In this document: positions 26,801 to 33,840 of the stretch, piece after piece
Numbering within the stretch: position 1 is the first letter of the stretch
Layout: each line of letters starts with the position of its first letter
NCBI RefSeq assembly: GCF_009766095.1
Contig: NZ_LMUD01000014.1
Span: forward strand, 573,715-637,714
Length of the DNA: 64,000 nt
Source: Granulicella sp. S190
GTDB taxonomy: Bacteria; Acidobacteriota; Terriglobia; Terriglobales; Acidobacteriaceae
Reading direction: 5' to 3'
Translations under genes and position numbers: made by a program
The notes under the pieces: model-generated
What the model saw: only the letters and a program-made list of their open reading frames with translations
Databases searched by the model: none
What the model was told of the DNA's origin: nothing

Positions 26801-27579
26801 ACGCCGGCCAGATCACCCTTCGCCATCCCATGAGCCACGGTCTTCAGGCTGACATCAGTTACACCTACTCCCGCTCCATCGACTTCGGCTCTGATACAGA
26901 ACGCAGCACGGAGTTCTCCAACGGAGTCGCCTTCGGCAACAGCAGCATCATCAACACCTGGAAGCCCTCGCTCAACCGAGGCGTCTCCGACTTCGACACC
27001 ACCCATCTCCTCACCGTGGACTACGTCTACCTGCTCCCCTTCGGAAAGGGTGCATCCTTTCTCTCCAGTGCGGGAAACCTGGTCAACGCCTTCATCGGCG
27101 GCTGGCAGCTCTCCGGGATTCTCCGCGCCACCAGCGGCCTGCCCTTCACCCTCGGCGAACCCGGGTGGACCACCGACTGGCAGCAGGGCGGCTACGGCAT
27201 CGTCACCGGAAAGGTCAAAGTACACAAACACTTTGATCAGAACGGAAACCCACAGTTCTTCGCCGACCCTGACGCCATCAACAGCGGTATCAGCACAGGA
27301 GGACCAATCCGCCTGCCCTATCCGGGCGAGGTGGGTCAGCGCAACAACTTTCGTGGCGACGGCGTCTTCGATCTCGACTCGGGCCTATCGAAGCGCTGGT
27401 CTCTCGGCGACTATGGTGGCCTCAAATTCGCCTGGGAGGTCTACAACGCCACCAACACAGTGCGCTTCGATGTCCCCATGAATCTCCAGTCTCAGTTGAC
27501 CAGCGGAACTCTCGGAGTCTCTAACACTCTGCTAGGCACTCCCCGTCGTATGCAGTTCTCCTTGCGTTACGACTTCTAA
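23842..27579 (+). CDS. Oar-like TonB-dependent receptor with carboxypeptidase-regulatory domain
   Basis: An outer-membrane protein of 1245 residues. Residues 1-24 are a signal peptide (RIYATALIVLLAVLTATAFA). Residues 25-110 are a carboxypeptidase-regulatory-like beta domain (TTSLRGVVKDPSGAVMANAT, SGEYQLLQIPPAKYTISVSA). A plug domain follows (NGGRSDQGNITLDGVDDNDQ, SIEEFRVTT). The C-terminal beta-barrel ends in an aromatic residue (MQFSLRYDF), as barrel proteins do. Large acidobacterial receptors of this type are thought to import complex ligands such as glycans or siderophores, or to act in adhesion; the ligand is unknown. The start ATG has GGAGG seven bases upstream. A strong terminator follows. 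No adjacent TonB or ExbBD genes. Confidence 0.92.
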   Translation: MSRRIYATALIVLLAVLTATAFAQNATTSLRGVVKDPSGAVMANATITLLDNATAQSFSTTSKSSGEYQLLQIPPAKYTISVSAAGFGNQTKVAELLVNQPATVNFVLSLQSSNEIVNVSAEAQTLNITDASLGNSTSNATIQALPSETRNVPDLLSLQPGVFFLPPPSNPQLQDSRSGAVNGGRSDQGNITLDGVDDNDQVNGFAFFGVLRQTQDSIEEFRVTTGIANADSGRSSGAQVSLVTKSGTNKFHGAAYEYNRPTITVANDFFNKQAQLNAGEPNRPGKLIRNIFGGDLGGPIIKDKLFFFANYEGQRQAESAQVVRTVPTALYQQGILQYTGSGGETVALTPAQVATLDAGCTVCNTAAYAPGPGPNPNALGYFNSEPAANGFNAGDGLNTGSFSFASPNPKTLNTTIVRFDYLPSQKHRLFVRGNLQKDTTGGEEQFPGQGPSFSLIDNSKGITVGDTWSISATMVNDIRYGYIRQGSGNSGVGTGDYVDFRYLDFATSEARSIIVSVPVNNIIDNFNWTKGKHSIQIGGNWRLVHQNRSSNVNSFNSGTSNPSWLGGSPPDPSTLGLDTVSDGFSSSFVQAYANLVGVIPEVTNLYNYAVSSPTTGTLLADGAPIDRHFKANEYEYYVQDAWRPAPNLTLTFGLRHTILQTPWETKGQQVAPTIDTHAWFTQREVAALQGQISEPDLTFAPSGPFYNQPGLWAKSKNNIAPRFALAYSPNARTSIRAGVGIYYDHYGQGLINTFDQNGAYGLSSSVSNPASTYNVENSPRFTDRRTLPFTNGTAPPTQTFPFTPAEGNFAITWGLDSKLKTPYSEAFDFSVQRELPGGFTIETAYVGRLGRHLLQSQDLTQPVDFVDPQGGGDYYTAGGQLSALVDQNGGNPAATVQPIAYFEHLFPYLAGNDYPGESATQAIYTNEWAPFRTNLGATSALADIDFFCFNGTLGVPYNCPADHQSRFWQDQFSSLYALTTIGMSYYNAGQITLRHPMSHGLQADISYTYSRSIDFGSDTERSTEFSNGVAFGNSSIINTWKPSLNRGVSDFDTTHLLTVDYVYLLPFGKGASFLSSAGNLVNAFIGGWQLSGILRATSGLPFTLGEPGWTTDWQQGGYGIVTGKVKVHKHFDQNGNPQFFADPDAINSGISTGGPIRLPYPGEVGQRNNFRGDGVFDLDSGLSKRWSLGDYGGLKFAWEVYNATNTVRFDVPMNLQSQLTSGTLGVSNTLLGTPRRMQFSLRYDF

Positions 27580-27584
27580 CCAAC

Positions 27585-27622
27585 AAGCGGCGCAGGCAGA
27601 ATCAAATCCGCCTGCGCCGCTT
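27585..27622 (+). terminator. Terminator after the TonB receptor gene
   Basis: A perfect 13-bp stem (27585-27597 AAGCGGCGCAGGC with 27610-27622 GCCTGCGCCGCTT) begins six bases after the stop codon. The trailing T-run is weak (TT), so it may also act as a 3' stabiliser. Confidence 0.7.
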
Positions 27623-27647
27623 CACAACCCAACGCCTCAACGCGCCG

Positions 27648-27856
27648 TCAAGCTGTAGAAGGCATAAGCGTCGGTGCTTCCAGCACGGTTGTCGACTCCA
27701 CTCCGCTGGCCAGGCGAGTGATCGTCAGCACAGTTACATTGTCATCCTGACCGAAGACTACAGCCGCTTCCGTGGCCTGCTTCGCATCGGGCCTCGTTGC
27801 GACCAGTCGCTGCAGACGTTCGAAGCCGAAGAGTTCCCCGGTGGAGTTACGCGGAC
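27648..27856 (-). pseudogene. Remnant of a SpoIIE/PP2C-type phosphatase C-terminus
   Basis: The minus-strand frame ending at 27648 reads RNSTGELFGFERLQRLV, then EAAVVFGQDDNVTVLTITRL, and a short tail. This is the usual end of bacterial PP2C/SpoIIE serine phosphatases (ELFGFER; G-Q-x-D-D-x-T-V-L metal-site motif). Just upstream of the match the frame meets a stop (TAA), and none of the rest of the domain is present. It is therefore a decayed gene end, about 68 codons long. It lies between the TonB receptor terminator and the GNAT gene. Confidence 0.7.
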
Positions 27857-27939
27857 GGAGACGGGAAGATTACTGACGTGGCAGCAAGGGAAACACCCAT
27901 CCACAGAGCCCACTATCGAACGTCAGCTTCGCTGGTACT

Positions 27940-28464
27940 TCAAAGTATCCTTCGCCAGACGCGATCGTCATCGACGCGGTCGCCCAGCCTGAAGGTGCAG
28001 CGCCCAACCTCAGAAAAACCATGTCGGCTGTAAAAGCGCTTCGCCCGTGCGTTGTGGTCAAACACCGTCAGATAGATCTCGGACGCACCGTCAGCACGCG
28101 CTGTGTCGAGCGCCCAGTTCATAAGTCTTTCAGCGACGCCTTGCCCTTGCCAGCGACTGAGGACGTAGATCTGCTGCAGCTCGACCGCCCCCGGCTGCGG
28201 CTCGGGCGCTGAAGCCCTCAGAGGGGAAAGCTTCACGTAGCCGATGAGCTGATCTCCAATCGCGGCAACCTGCCAGCGAACCGAAGGATCGCAGAGATCA
28301 CTCTCCATCGCGCCCCCGGGTCCGTAAGCTTCATCGAGAAATTGCTCAAACGGAACCGGATCATACAGAGGAGCAAACGTGTCCGAAAACGCCCTTCGCG
28401 CCATCGCGCCAAGAGCAGAAGCGGCATCTTTCGTCGGCGTGAAGTAATGAAGGATCTCGTTCAT
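27940..28464 (-). CDS. GNAT family N-acetyltransferase
   Basis: A 174-residue acetyltransferase. The acetyl-CoA site is LQQIYVLSRWQGQGVAERLM (about 96-115, with the RWQGQGVA version of Q/R-x-x-G-x-G/A). It is followed by EIYLTVFDHNARAKRFYSRH (about 130-149) and GFSEVGRCTFRLGDRVDDD, typical of the C-terminal half. The pattern resembles small-molecule or protein N-terminal acetylating GNATs; the substrate is unknown. GAGGAG lies just upstream of the ATG. The gene is not in an operon. Confidence 0.88.
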   Translation of the reverse strand: MNEILHYFTPTKDAASALGAMARRAFSDTFAPLYDPVPFEQFLDEAYGPGGAMESDLCDPSVRWQVAAIGDQLIGYVKLSPLRASAPEPQPGAVELQQIYVLSRWQGQGVAERLMNWALDTARADGASEIYLTVFDHNARAKRFYSRHGFSEVGRCTFRLGDRVDDDRVWRRIL

Positions 28465-28573
28465 CGTCTGCTCCTCAACATACTAAAGACCAACTCGTTT
28501 ACTTCACGACTCACGAAACAGGCGTGCACCAACTAATACGAGAACAAATGCCGGCCGCACGAGAAATAATGCA

Positions 28574-28605
28574 GGGTGCCCCATATCTCGATTTTGAGAT
28601 GTGGG
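28574..28605. repeat. Dispersed hairpin repeat, copy 2 (intergenic)
   Basis: A 32-bp element beginning GGGTGCCCCA and ending GAGATGTGGG, with stem CCCATATCTC / GAGATGTGGG around GATTTT. It lies in the 240-bp gap between the GNAT gene and the DUF488 gene and is 30/32 identical to the copy inside moaE (19866-19897). It is followed by a second small hairpin (TTCGTGC-gaa-GCACGA). Confidence 0.8.
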
Positions 28606-28706
28606 TATTCGTGCGAAGCACGAGCCGCCGTCCATTCCATAAGAGAAAGATAAACGCAACTCTCAATCCCAGAATCAGCTAACCTCAACGCCCCCACAAA
28701 AACACT

Positions 28707-29252
28707 TCACTCAAACAACCGCCCAACCTCTGCACCTCCGGGATACCACACCCTCCCGTCCTCCACCCTCGCAAACTCCGTCATCTGATGCTCCCGCCGC
28801 GAGCTCCCACCCGCCGCAGTAACAAAGACATCCTCCACCATCCCGCCACGAGCCAGCACCGCATCGCCAATCAGCGAACGGTGACAGCGCCACGGCACCG
28901 CCTCCGCGCACATCACCACCGTCGCCTCCAGATCCGGCAGCCCCATCAACCAATCGATCTCTCGCGCAAACTCCGGCATCTGCATGTAGTCCGCATATCC
29001 GCGAAAGCTCTCGTTCCGCCACCCGGTATTCACACTGTCCCTCTGCGCCTTCCTGCGTCCACCCAGCCCAACCCGCCACACCCCGCCGATTCCAACCCCG
29101 TCCAGCGAACGAAACAGACTCTCCTGCCCAAACTGCGGATACCTCTTCGACCCCGGATATCGCCTCACGTCAACCAGCCTCGAGCACCCGTTGTCGTTCA
29201 GAGTCTGCAGAAACACCTCGAGGCTCAACGTCGAGTGCCCAATCGTCATCAT
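28707..29252 (-). CDS. DUF488 domain-containing protein
   Basis: A cytosolic protein of about 181 residues with the DUF488 pattern: MTIGHSTLSLEVFLQTL at the start, LVDVRRYPGSKRYPQFGQES, and the Cys motif MCAEAVPWRCHRSLIGDAV (about 110-130, C-A-E-x-x-x-x-x-C-H-R). The family is widespread and of unknown function. The start at the double ATG 29252/29249 is chosen because the conserved TIGHS begins there; an ATG at 29279 adds nine hydrophobic residues that are not typical. It lies downstream of lon, separated by a terminator and a CA-rich repeat. Confidence 0.88.
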   Translation of the reverse strand: MMTIGHSTLSLEVFLQTLNDNGCSRLVDVRRYPGSKRYPQFGQESLFRSLDGVGIGGVWRVGLGGRRKAQRDSVNTGWRNESFRGYADYMQMPEFAREIDWLMGLPDLEATVVMCAEAVPWRCHRSLIGDAVLARGGMVEDVFVTAAGGSSRREHQMTEFARVEDGRVWYPGGAEVGRLFE

Positions 29253-29340
29253 CGCCCGCACCGCCAAAATAAAGTTCAAAACCCTGTCACTTTTTTAGAA
29301 GCCCAAAACATCGTTGCTTAGCCACCACATCAGCCACGCA

Positions 29341-29438
29341 AACCACCACGCCTACACCACCAAAACACCACGTCAAAACACGAACATTTCGCAAAAACCC
29401 CAACAAAAACACCACTCCACCACAACAGAAAAAACTCT
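29341..29438. repeat. CA-rich dispersed repeat, copy A (lon-DUF488 gap)
   Basis: About 98 bp, C/A-rich on the plus strand, containing CACCACGCCTACACCACC and AAAACACCACGTC, then CAAAAACCCC. It aligns along its whole length with 53684-53783 (copy B) with few differences and one or two small gaps. On the minus strand, which is the direction of the flanking genes, it is a GGTGTTTT-rich RNA. No coding function is evident. Confidence 0.7.
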
Positions 29439-29446
29439 ACTCATAA

Positions 29447-29486
29447 AACGAAAAAACGGGCGGCCCGGCAACCGCCGAACCGCCCG
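29447..29486 (-). terminator. Terminator after lon
   Basis: On the minus strand a stem CGGGCGG / CCGCCCG (29486-29480 with 29463-29457) is followed by TTTTTTCGTTTT. It sits directly after the lon stop codon at 29503. Confidence 0.8.
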
Positions 29487-29502
29487 CCTGAACTCCATCA
29501 AC

Positions 29503-31953
29503 CTACACGACAGCCTGCAGAACCTCTTCCCGAACCGCTTCGTCCTGGACCTTCTCACGCTGCGTCTTCGGCAGCGCAACCGCCAGCACGTCTTCAATTC
29601 GGGTAGCGTAGTGAAGCGTCACACCTTCAATCTGATCCGGCGTTAAGTCCTCATCTACCTGCTGCTTACAGTCTCGCGGCAGAATCACGTCCCGCACGCC
29701 GGCACGCTTCGCCGCAAGGAACTTCTCCTTTATTCCGCCCACCGGCAACACGTTGCCGCTCAGCGTAATCTCGCCCGTCATCGCCGTCAGCGGATGCACC
29801 GGCGTATCCGTCAACAGACTCACCAGCGCAGTCGCCATCGTCACACCGGCCGATGGACCATCCTTCGGAATCGCCCCTGCAGGCACATGAATATGCAGGT
29901 CCATCTCCTTGGTAAAGTCTTCATCGAGCCCTAACGACGCGGCATTCGAGCGCACCCACGTCAACGCGGCCTGCATGCTCTCCTTCATCACATCACCGAT
30001 CTGACCAGTGATCGTGAAGCCGCCTTTGCCCTTCATGCGGTTCGCTTCGATGAACAAAACATCGCCGCCCGCCGGCGTCCACGCTAGTCCTACTGCAACG
30101 CCAGACCGCTTCGTACGCTCCGCAATCTCAGTATCCACGCGGACTTTAATGCCACCAAGGAACTCGTGAACGACCTCAGGAGTAATCACAACCTTCTCCG
30201 TCTGCCCCTCAGCCATCTTGCGCGCAACCTTGCGGCAAACAGTACCGATCTGCTGTTCAAGCTTACGAACACCAGCCTCACGCGTGTAGTGCCGCGCGAT
30301 CAGATGAACGCTCTCCTTCGGAAACTCAATCTGCTCTTCCGTAATGCCGTTCTCTTTGATCTGCCGCGGAATAAGGTATTTGATGGCGATATTCACCTTC
30401 TCCTCTTCCGTATAACCCGTCAGTTCAATGATCTCCATACGATCCAGCAACGGCCCGGGGATCGTATCCAGCTGGTTCGCCGTGCAGATAAACAGCACCT
30501 TGCTCAAGTCAAACGGCTGATCGAGATAGTTGTCGCGGAACGTATTGTTCTGCTCCGGATCAAGCGTCTCCAGCAGCGCACTCGCAGGATCGCCTCTGAA
30601 ATCGCGGCCCAGCTTGTCGATCTCATCCAGCATGAACACCGGGTCCTTCACCTCAACCCGCTTCAGATGCTGAATGATCTGCCCTGGCAGTGCACCGATA
30701 TACGTTCTTCGATGCCCGCGAATCTCCGCCTCGTCATGCATGCCACCCAGCGAGATGCGCGAGAACTTGCGATCCAGCGCCTTCGCAATCGACCTCCCGA
30801 GCGAGGTCTTGCCCACGCCGGGAGGCCCAACGAAGCAAAGGATCGGCCCCTTCATATCCGGTTTCAAACGCCTCACCGAAAGGTAGTCGAGAATGCGATC
30901 CTTCACCTTCTTCAAGCCATAGTGATCCTCATCGAGAATCCCCTTCGCCTTCAGAATATCCACCTCGCCCGAAGAGGTCTTCCCCCACGGCAGAACCGCC
31001 AGCCACTCCACATAGTTTCGCGTCAGCGAATAGTCCGCAGCAGCAGGATTCATTCGGCTCAGACGCCCCAGTTCCTTCAGTGCATCCTTCTTCACATCCT
31101 CCGGCATGCCAGCGGTCTCGATCTTCTCCTTCAGCTCCGCGATGTCTTTCTGGGTATCGTCCTGGTCGCCAAGCTCCTTCTGAATCGCCTTCAACTGCTC
31201 GCGCAGGTAGTAGTCCCGCTGCGATGACTGAACCGAATCCTGAACCTCGGTTTGGATCTTGTTGCGCAGTTGCTGTACCTCAAGCTCCTTCGCAAGGTGC
31301 TTGTTGATGCGCTCCAGTCGAGCCGATACATCCGGCGTCTCCAGCAGCTCCTGCTTATCGCTGGTCGTCAGGAAAGGGAGAGAAGAAGCAATGAAGTCCG
31401 CCAATCTGCCCGGCTCGTCAATATTGATCGCAATCGTCTGCAGGTCATCGCTCAAAGTCGGAGAGGAGGTCACAATCTGCTGAAACTGACTCACCACATT
31501 TCGCTGCAACGCCTCAGCCTCAGGGCTCTGCTGCGGCTCTACATCAGGAATCGCCACATACTCCGCCATCATAAACGGCGTCAGCTGGGCAAACTCGCCA
31601 ACGTGCACCCGTTCATTGCCCTCGGTAAACACAAACAGGCTCTGGTTCGGCATCTTGACGACCTTGTGCACGGTCGCCCGCGTACCCGTAGCGAACAGGT
31701 CCGCGGCCACGGGAGAGTCCTGCCGAGCATCCCGCTGGGCCACCACCAGGATGGTCTTTTCTTCACCCAGCGATTGGATCAGCTGGATCGAACTCTCACG
31801 CCCTACCGTCAAAGGCAGCACCGCATGAGGAAATAGAACCGTATCCCGCACAGGCAAAACGGGGATTGGCCGGCGGTCCGAAGCTTCAGCACCACCCTCT
31901 TCAGTATTTTTTGAGGCTGTCGGTTGAATCACACTTACAAAATCATTCGGCAT
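29503..31953 (-). CDS. lon: ATP-dependent protease Lon
   Basis: Lon unfolds and degrades damaged and regulatory proteins in the cytosol. The 816 residues have the full LonA layout: N-terminal substrate domain (RPIPVLPVRDTVLFPHAVLP), a coiled-coil (KELGDQDDTQKDIAELKEKI), and an AAA+ domain with Walker A GPPGVGKT and Walker B FMLDEIDK. The protease domain has catalytic Ser701 in PKDGPSAG and Lys742 in GGIKEK. The start at ATG 31953 is chosen for AGAGGT upstream; the frame is open to 32019. The gene ends with a terminator. No heat-shock operator such as CIRCE was recognised upstream. Confidence 0.97.
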   Translation of the reverse strand: MPNDFVSVIQPTASKNTEEGGAEASDRRPIPVLPVRDTVLFPHAVLPLTVGRESSIQLIQSLGEEKTILVVAQRDARQDSPVAADLFATGTRATVHKVVKMPNQSLFVFTEGNERVHVGEFAQLTPFMMAEYVAIPDVEPQQSPEAEALQRNVVSQFQQIVTSSPTLSDDLQTIAINIDEPGRLADFIASSLPFLTTSDKQELLETPDVSARLERINKHLAKELEVQQLRNKIQTEVQDSVQSSQRDYYLREQLKAIQKELGDQDDTQKDIAELKEKIETAGMPEDVKKDALKELGRLSRMNPAAADYSLTRNYVEWLAVLPWGKTSSGEVDILKAKGILDEDHYGLKKVKDRILDYLSVRRLKPDMKGPILCFVGPPGVGKTSLGRSIAKALDRKFSRISLGGMHDEAEIRGHRRTYIGALPGQIIQHLKRVEVKDPVFMLDEIDKLGRDFRGDPASALLETLDPEQNNTFRDNYLDQPFDLSKVLFICTANQLDTIPGPLLDRMEIIELTGYTEEEKVNIAIKYLIPRQIKENGITEEQIEFPKESVHLIARHYTREAGVRKLEQQIGTVCRKVARKMAEGQTEKVVITPEVVHEFLGGIKVRVDTEIAERTKRSGVAVGLAWTPAGGDVLFIEANRMKGKGGFTITGQIGDVMKESMQAALTWVRSNAASLGLDEDFTKEMDLHIHVPAGAIPKDGPSAGVTMATALVSLLTDTPVHPLTAMTGEITLSGNVLPVGGIKEKFLAAKRAGVRDVILPRDCKQQVDEDLTPDQIEGVTLHYATRIEDVLAVALPKTQREKVQDEAVREEVLQAVV

Positions 31954-32271
31954 TGAGTGTACCTCTATCAGATTATCCACTATTCGATGCAGCAAGTCCT
32001 GCTTCGGTCGCAAATCCACCCTCCCCTCTCAAATCACCCGTTCGTTCTTTCCTGTCATCGGCCATAACTCCTTTTCCATCAGTAAATAGCCCGCTAGGAT
32101 TCGCTGGATGAGGTCACACTGGAAGAGATCAGCTTCCTTCGGCTCACTGACCACTTTCCGCAAGGTCGCGTAAACACAAGTACCGTACCGGGCATCCTAC
32201 GCCTTCATCCGTGAGCTTGCCACTTCCCGCTCGAATCTCCAGCAAGACATCAACAGCCCATTCCCGGCTGC
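31954..32271. other. Intergenic region between pheA and lon
   Basis: A 318-bp gap on the minus strand between the pheA stop and the lon start. The pheA stop codon lies in a small hairpin (GCTGC-atag-GCAGC). The rest must contain the lon promoter, but I could not pick a convincing one. No gene, repeat or RNA is recognised. Confidence 0.4.
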
Positions 32272-33102
32272 CTATGCAGCCCGATAGTGTCCCAGCACCT
32301 TCACCATTCGGCAATGTCCGCGCAGGGCACTGAGAGCGGCCTCAGGCTTCTCCACCGTATCGAAGCGCACATCAACGTAAAAGACGTACTCCCAGGGACT
32401 CCCTGGCACCGGTCTGGATTCGATCTTGGTCAGATCAACCCCGGCGTCTGCCAACCGCTGCAGCGCCGCCACCAGGGTGCCCGGACGATGATCAATGGCA
32501 AATGCCAGGCTCATCTTGTTCGCATCCCTTATATCCAGCACCTGCGAAGCGTCGCCATCGCGCCGCACGAGGTGAAATCTCGTGTAGTTCTCCGCATGAT
32601 CTTCCACGCCTGCCACCAGAACCTCAGCCCCATACTGTGTTGCAGCAAGCACAGGAGCGATCCCGGCTACATCCCGTAAACCCGCTTCCATCAGGTGCTT
32701 CACGCTACCCGCAGTGTCATAAAAAGGAACAACCTCAAACGCGGGATGCGCAGCCAGATATCTCCGGCACTGGGACAACGCCACCGGATGGGACATCACC
32801 CTCCGCACCTCACCGAGCTTCACCCCAGGCATCGCAATCACATTGTGCCGAATCCGTAGCAGACTCTCGCGCTCGATGTGCACCGGCAGATCAAGCAACA
32901 GATCGTAGTGTTCCGCCACTGACCCATGCAGGCTGTTTTCAATCGGCAATACTGCCCCATCGACTTCATAGGCAATCACTTTGGCAAGAACCTGAGCCGA
33001 AACTGTACACGCGATGATCTCCAGATCGTGATGGTTGCCTAGCATCTCGACAGTCGCCATATGACTGTTTGAACCCAACTCCCCCTGAATCGCGACCTTC
33101 AA
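32272..33102 (-). CDS. pheA: Prephenate dehydratase
   Basis: Converts prephenate to phenylpyruvate, the committed step to phenylalanine. The 276 residues hold a periplasmic-binding-like catalytic region (KVAIQGELGSNSHMATVEML at the N-terminus, VLPIENSLHGSV about 52-63). The catalytic T-R-F motif is in NYTRFHLV (about 172-179). A C-terminal ACT regulatory domain follows (FAIDHRPGTLVAALQRLADA, then the Phe-binding motif KIESRPVPGSPWEYVFYVD). No chorismate mutase domain is fused. The start is TTG 33102, with AAGGGG six bases upstream, overlapped by the stop of a 13-codon upstream ORF, so initiation may be coupled to it. Confidence 0.95.
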   Translation of the reverse strand: MKVAIQGELGSNSHMATVEMLGNHHDLEIIACTVSAQVLAKVIAYEVDGAVLPIENSLHGSVAEHYDLLLDLPVHIERESLLRIRHNVIAMPGVKLGEVRRVMSHPVALSQCRRYLAAHPAFEVVPFYDTAGSVKHLMEAGLRDVAGIAPVLAATQYGAEVLVAGVEDHAENYTRFHLVRRDGDASQVLDIRDANKMSLAFAIDHRPGTLVAALQRLADAGVDLTKIESRPVPGSPWEYVFYVDVRFDTVEKPEAALSALRGHCRMVKVLGHYRAA

Positions 33103-33140
33103 TCGACACCCCTTATCCAGATCCCATATTTTATTCCCAT
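33099..33140 (-). CDS. Possible 13-residue upstream ORF coupled to pheA
   Basis: An ATG at 33140 with an excellent ribosome binding site (GGGAGG, 33152-33147, spacing six) opens a 13-codon frame reading MGIKYGIWIRGVD. Its TGA stop (33101-33099) overlaps the TTG start of pheA. The peptide holds one Tyr and one Trp but no Phe. It may set translation of pheA by coupling. It could also be chance; no terminator-like hairpin lies between it and pheA. Confidence 0.35.
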   Translation of the reverse strand: MGIKYGIWIRGVD

Positions 33141-33252
33141 TGGCAACCTCCCTGGCGAACCTGGCAACTTATCTCAAGAAGGGCCACAGTCGTTGAATGC
33201 CATCACAGCGAACCGGGGAAATTAAATCCGGCAATCGTTTTAGGAGAACGAA

Positions 33253-33402
33253 ATGCTTTGGACGATCACCATTATTCTCTTCATCCTCTGGGTCGTTGGA
33301 CTCGTGAGCAGCTACACCCTCGGTGGATGGATTCACATTCTTTTGGTCCTTGCCATCATCGTGCTCATCTTCAACTTGCTCTCCGGTAGACGAGCACTCT
33401 AA
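33253..33402 (+). CDS. Lmo0937-family small membrane protein
   Basis: A 49-residue protein with two hydrophobic segments (ITIILFILWVVGLVSSYTLG and WIHILLVLAIIVLIFNLLSG) joined by a Gly-Gly turn. This is the pattern of the Lmo0937 family of small membrane proteins, of unknown function, often found beside stress genes. The ATG has AGGAG (33242-33246) upstream. The CsbD-like gene follows 51 bp downstream on the same strand, which suggests a common envelope or stress role. Confidence 0.85.
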   Translation: MLWTITIILFILWVVGLVSSYTLGGWIHILLVLAIIVLIFNLLSGRRAL

Positions 33403-33453
33403 CAACGACGTACTCAACCGCAGCCCTCCCGTTTTACCCATGGAAGGAGCAAT

Positions 33454-33789
33454 ATGAACACCGAAAAAGTAGAAGGAAAGTTCGACCAGGTCGCAGGCAA
33501 GATTAAACAAAGCGTTGGCGAAGCTGTCGGCAATCAGAAGCTCGCTAACTCAGGAGTAGCTGATCAGGTAAAAGGTGCAGCTAAGGAGACATGGGGCCAC
33601 GCCAAAGACGCAGCCTCTGCAGCTAATGACGATGCAAGAGCACGTGCTGATGTCAGAAGCGAAGACTATAAGGTCCGCGCCGAAGACACCGCACACAATA
33701 TGCGCGAGAAGATTGCAAACACAGCGCAAAACGTAAAAGACAGTGTGAACGAGAAGCTGGATAACTTCAAGCGCGAGCATAAGAGCTAA
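33454..33789 (+). CDS. CsbD-family stress protein
   Basis: A 111-residue, highly charged, helical protein. The N-terminal 60 residues fit CsbD: MNTEKVEGKFDQVAGKIKQS, VGEAVGNQKLANSGVADQVK, GAAKETWGHAKDAA. The second half (DYKVRAEDTAHNMREKIANT, AQNVKDSVNEKLDNFKREHK) extends it with an LEA-like amphipathic repeat. CsbD proteins are general-stress induced and of unknown mechanism. GGAAGGAGC lies just before the ATG (33443-33451). A bidirectional terminator follows. Confidence 0.9.
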   Translation: MNTEKVEGKFDQVAGKIKQSVGEAVGNQKLANSGVADQVKGAAKETWGHAKDAASAANDDARARADVRSEDYKVRAEDTAHNMREKIANTAQNVKDSVNEKLDNFKREHKS

Positions 33790-33811
33790 ACCGAAGTAGC
33801 GCGCTCTACAG

Positions 33812-33840
33812 AAAAGCCCGCCTCGAGGCGGGCTTTTCTA
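33812..33840. terminator. Bidirectional terminator between csbD-like and UbiA-like genes
   Basis: A perfect palindrome AAAAGCCCGCCTCGAGGCGGGCTTTT (as 13-bp arms around 33824/33825) has T-runs on both strands. It overlaps the stop codon of the converging UbiA-like gene at 33838. Confidence 0.9.
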
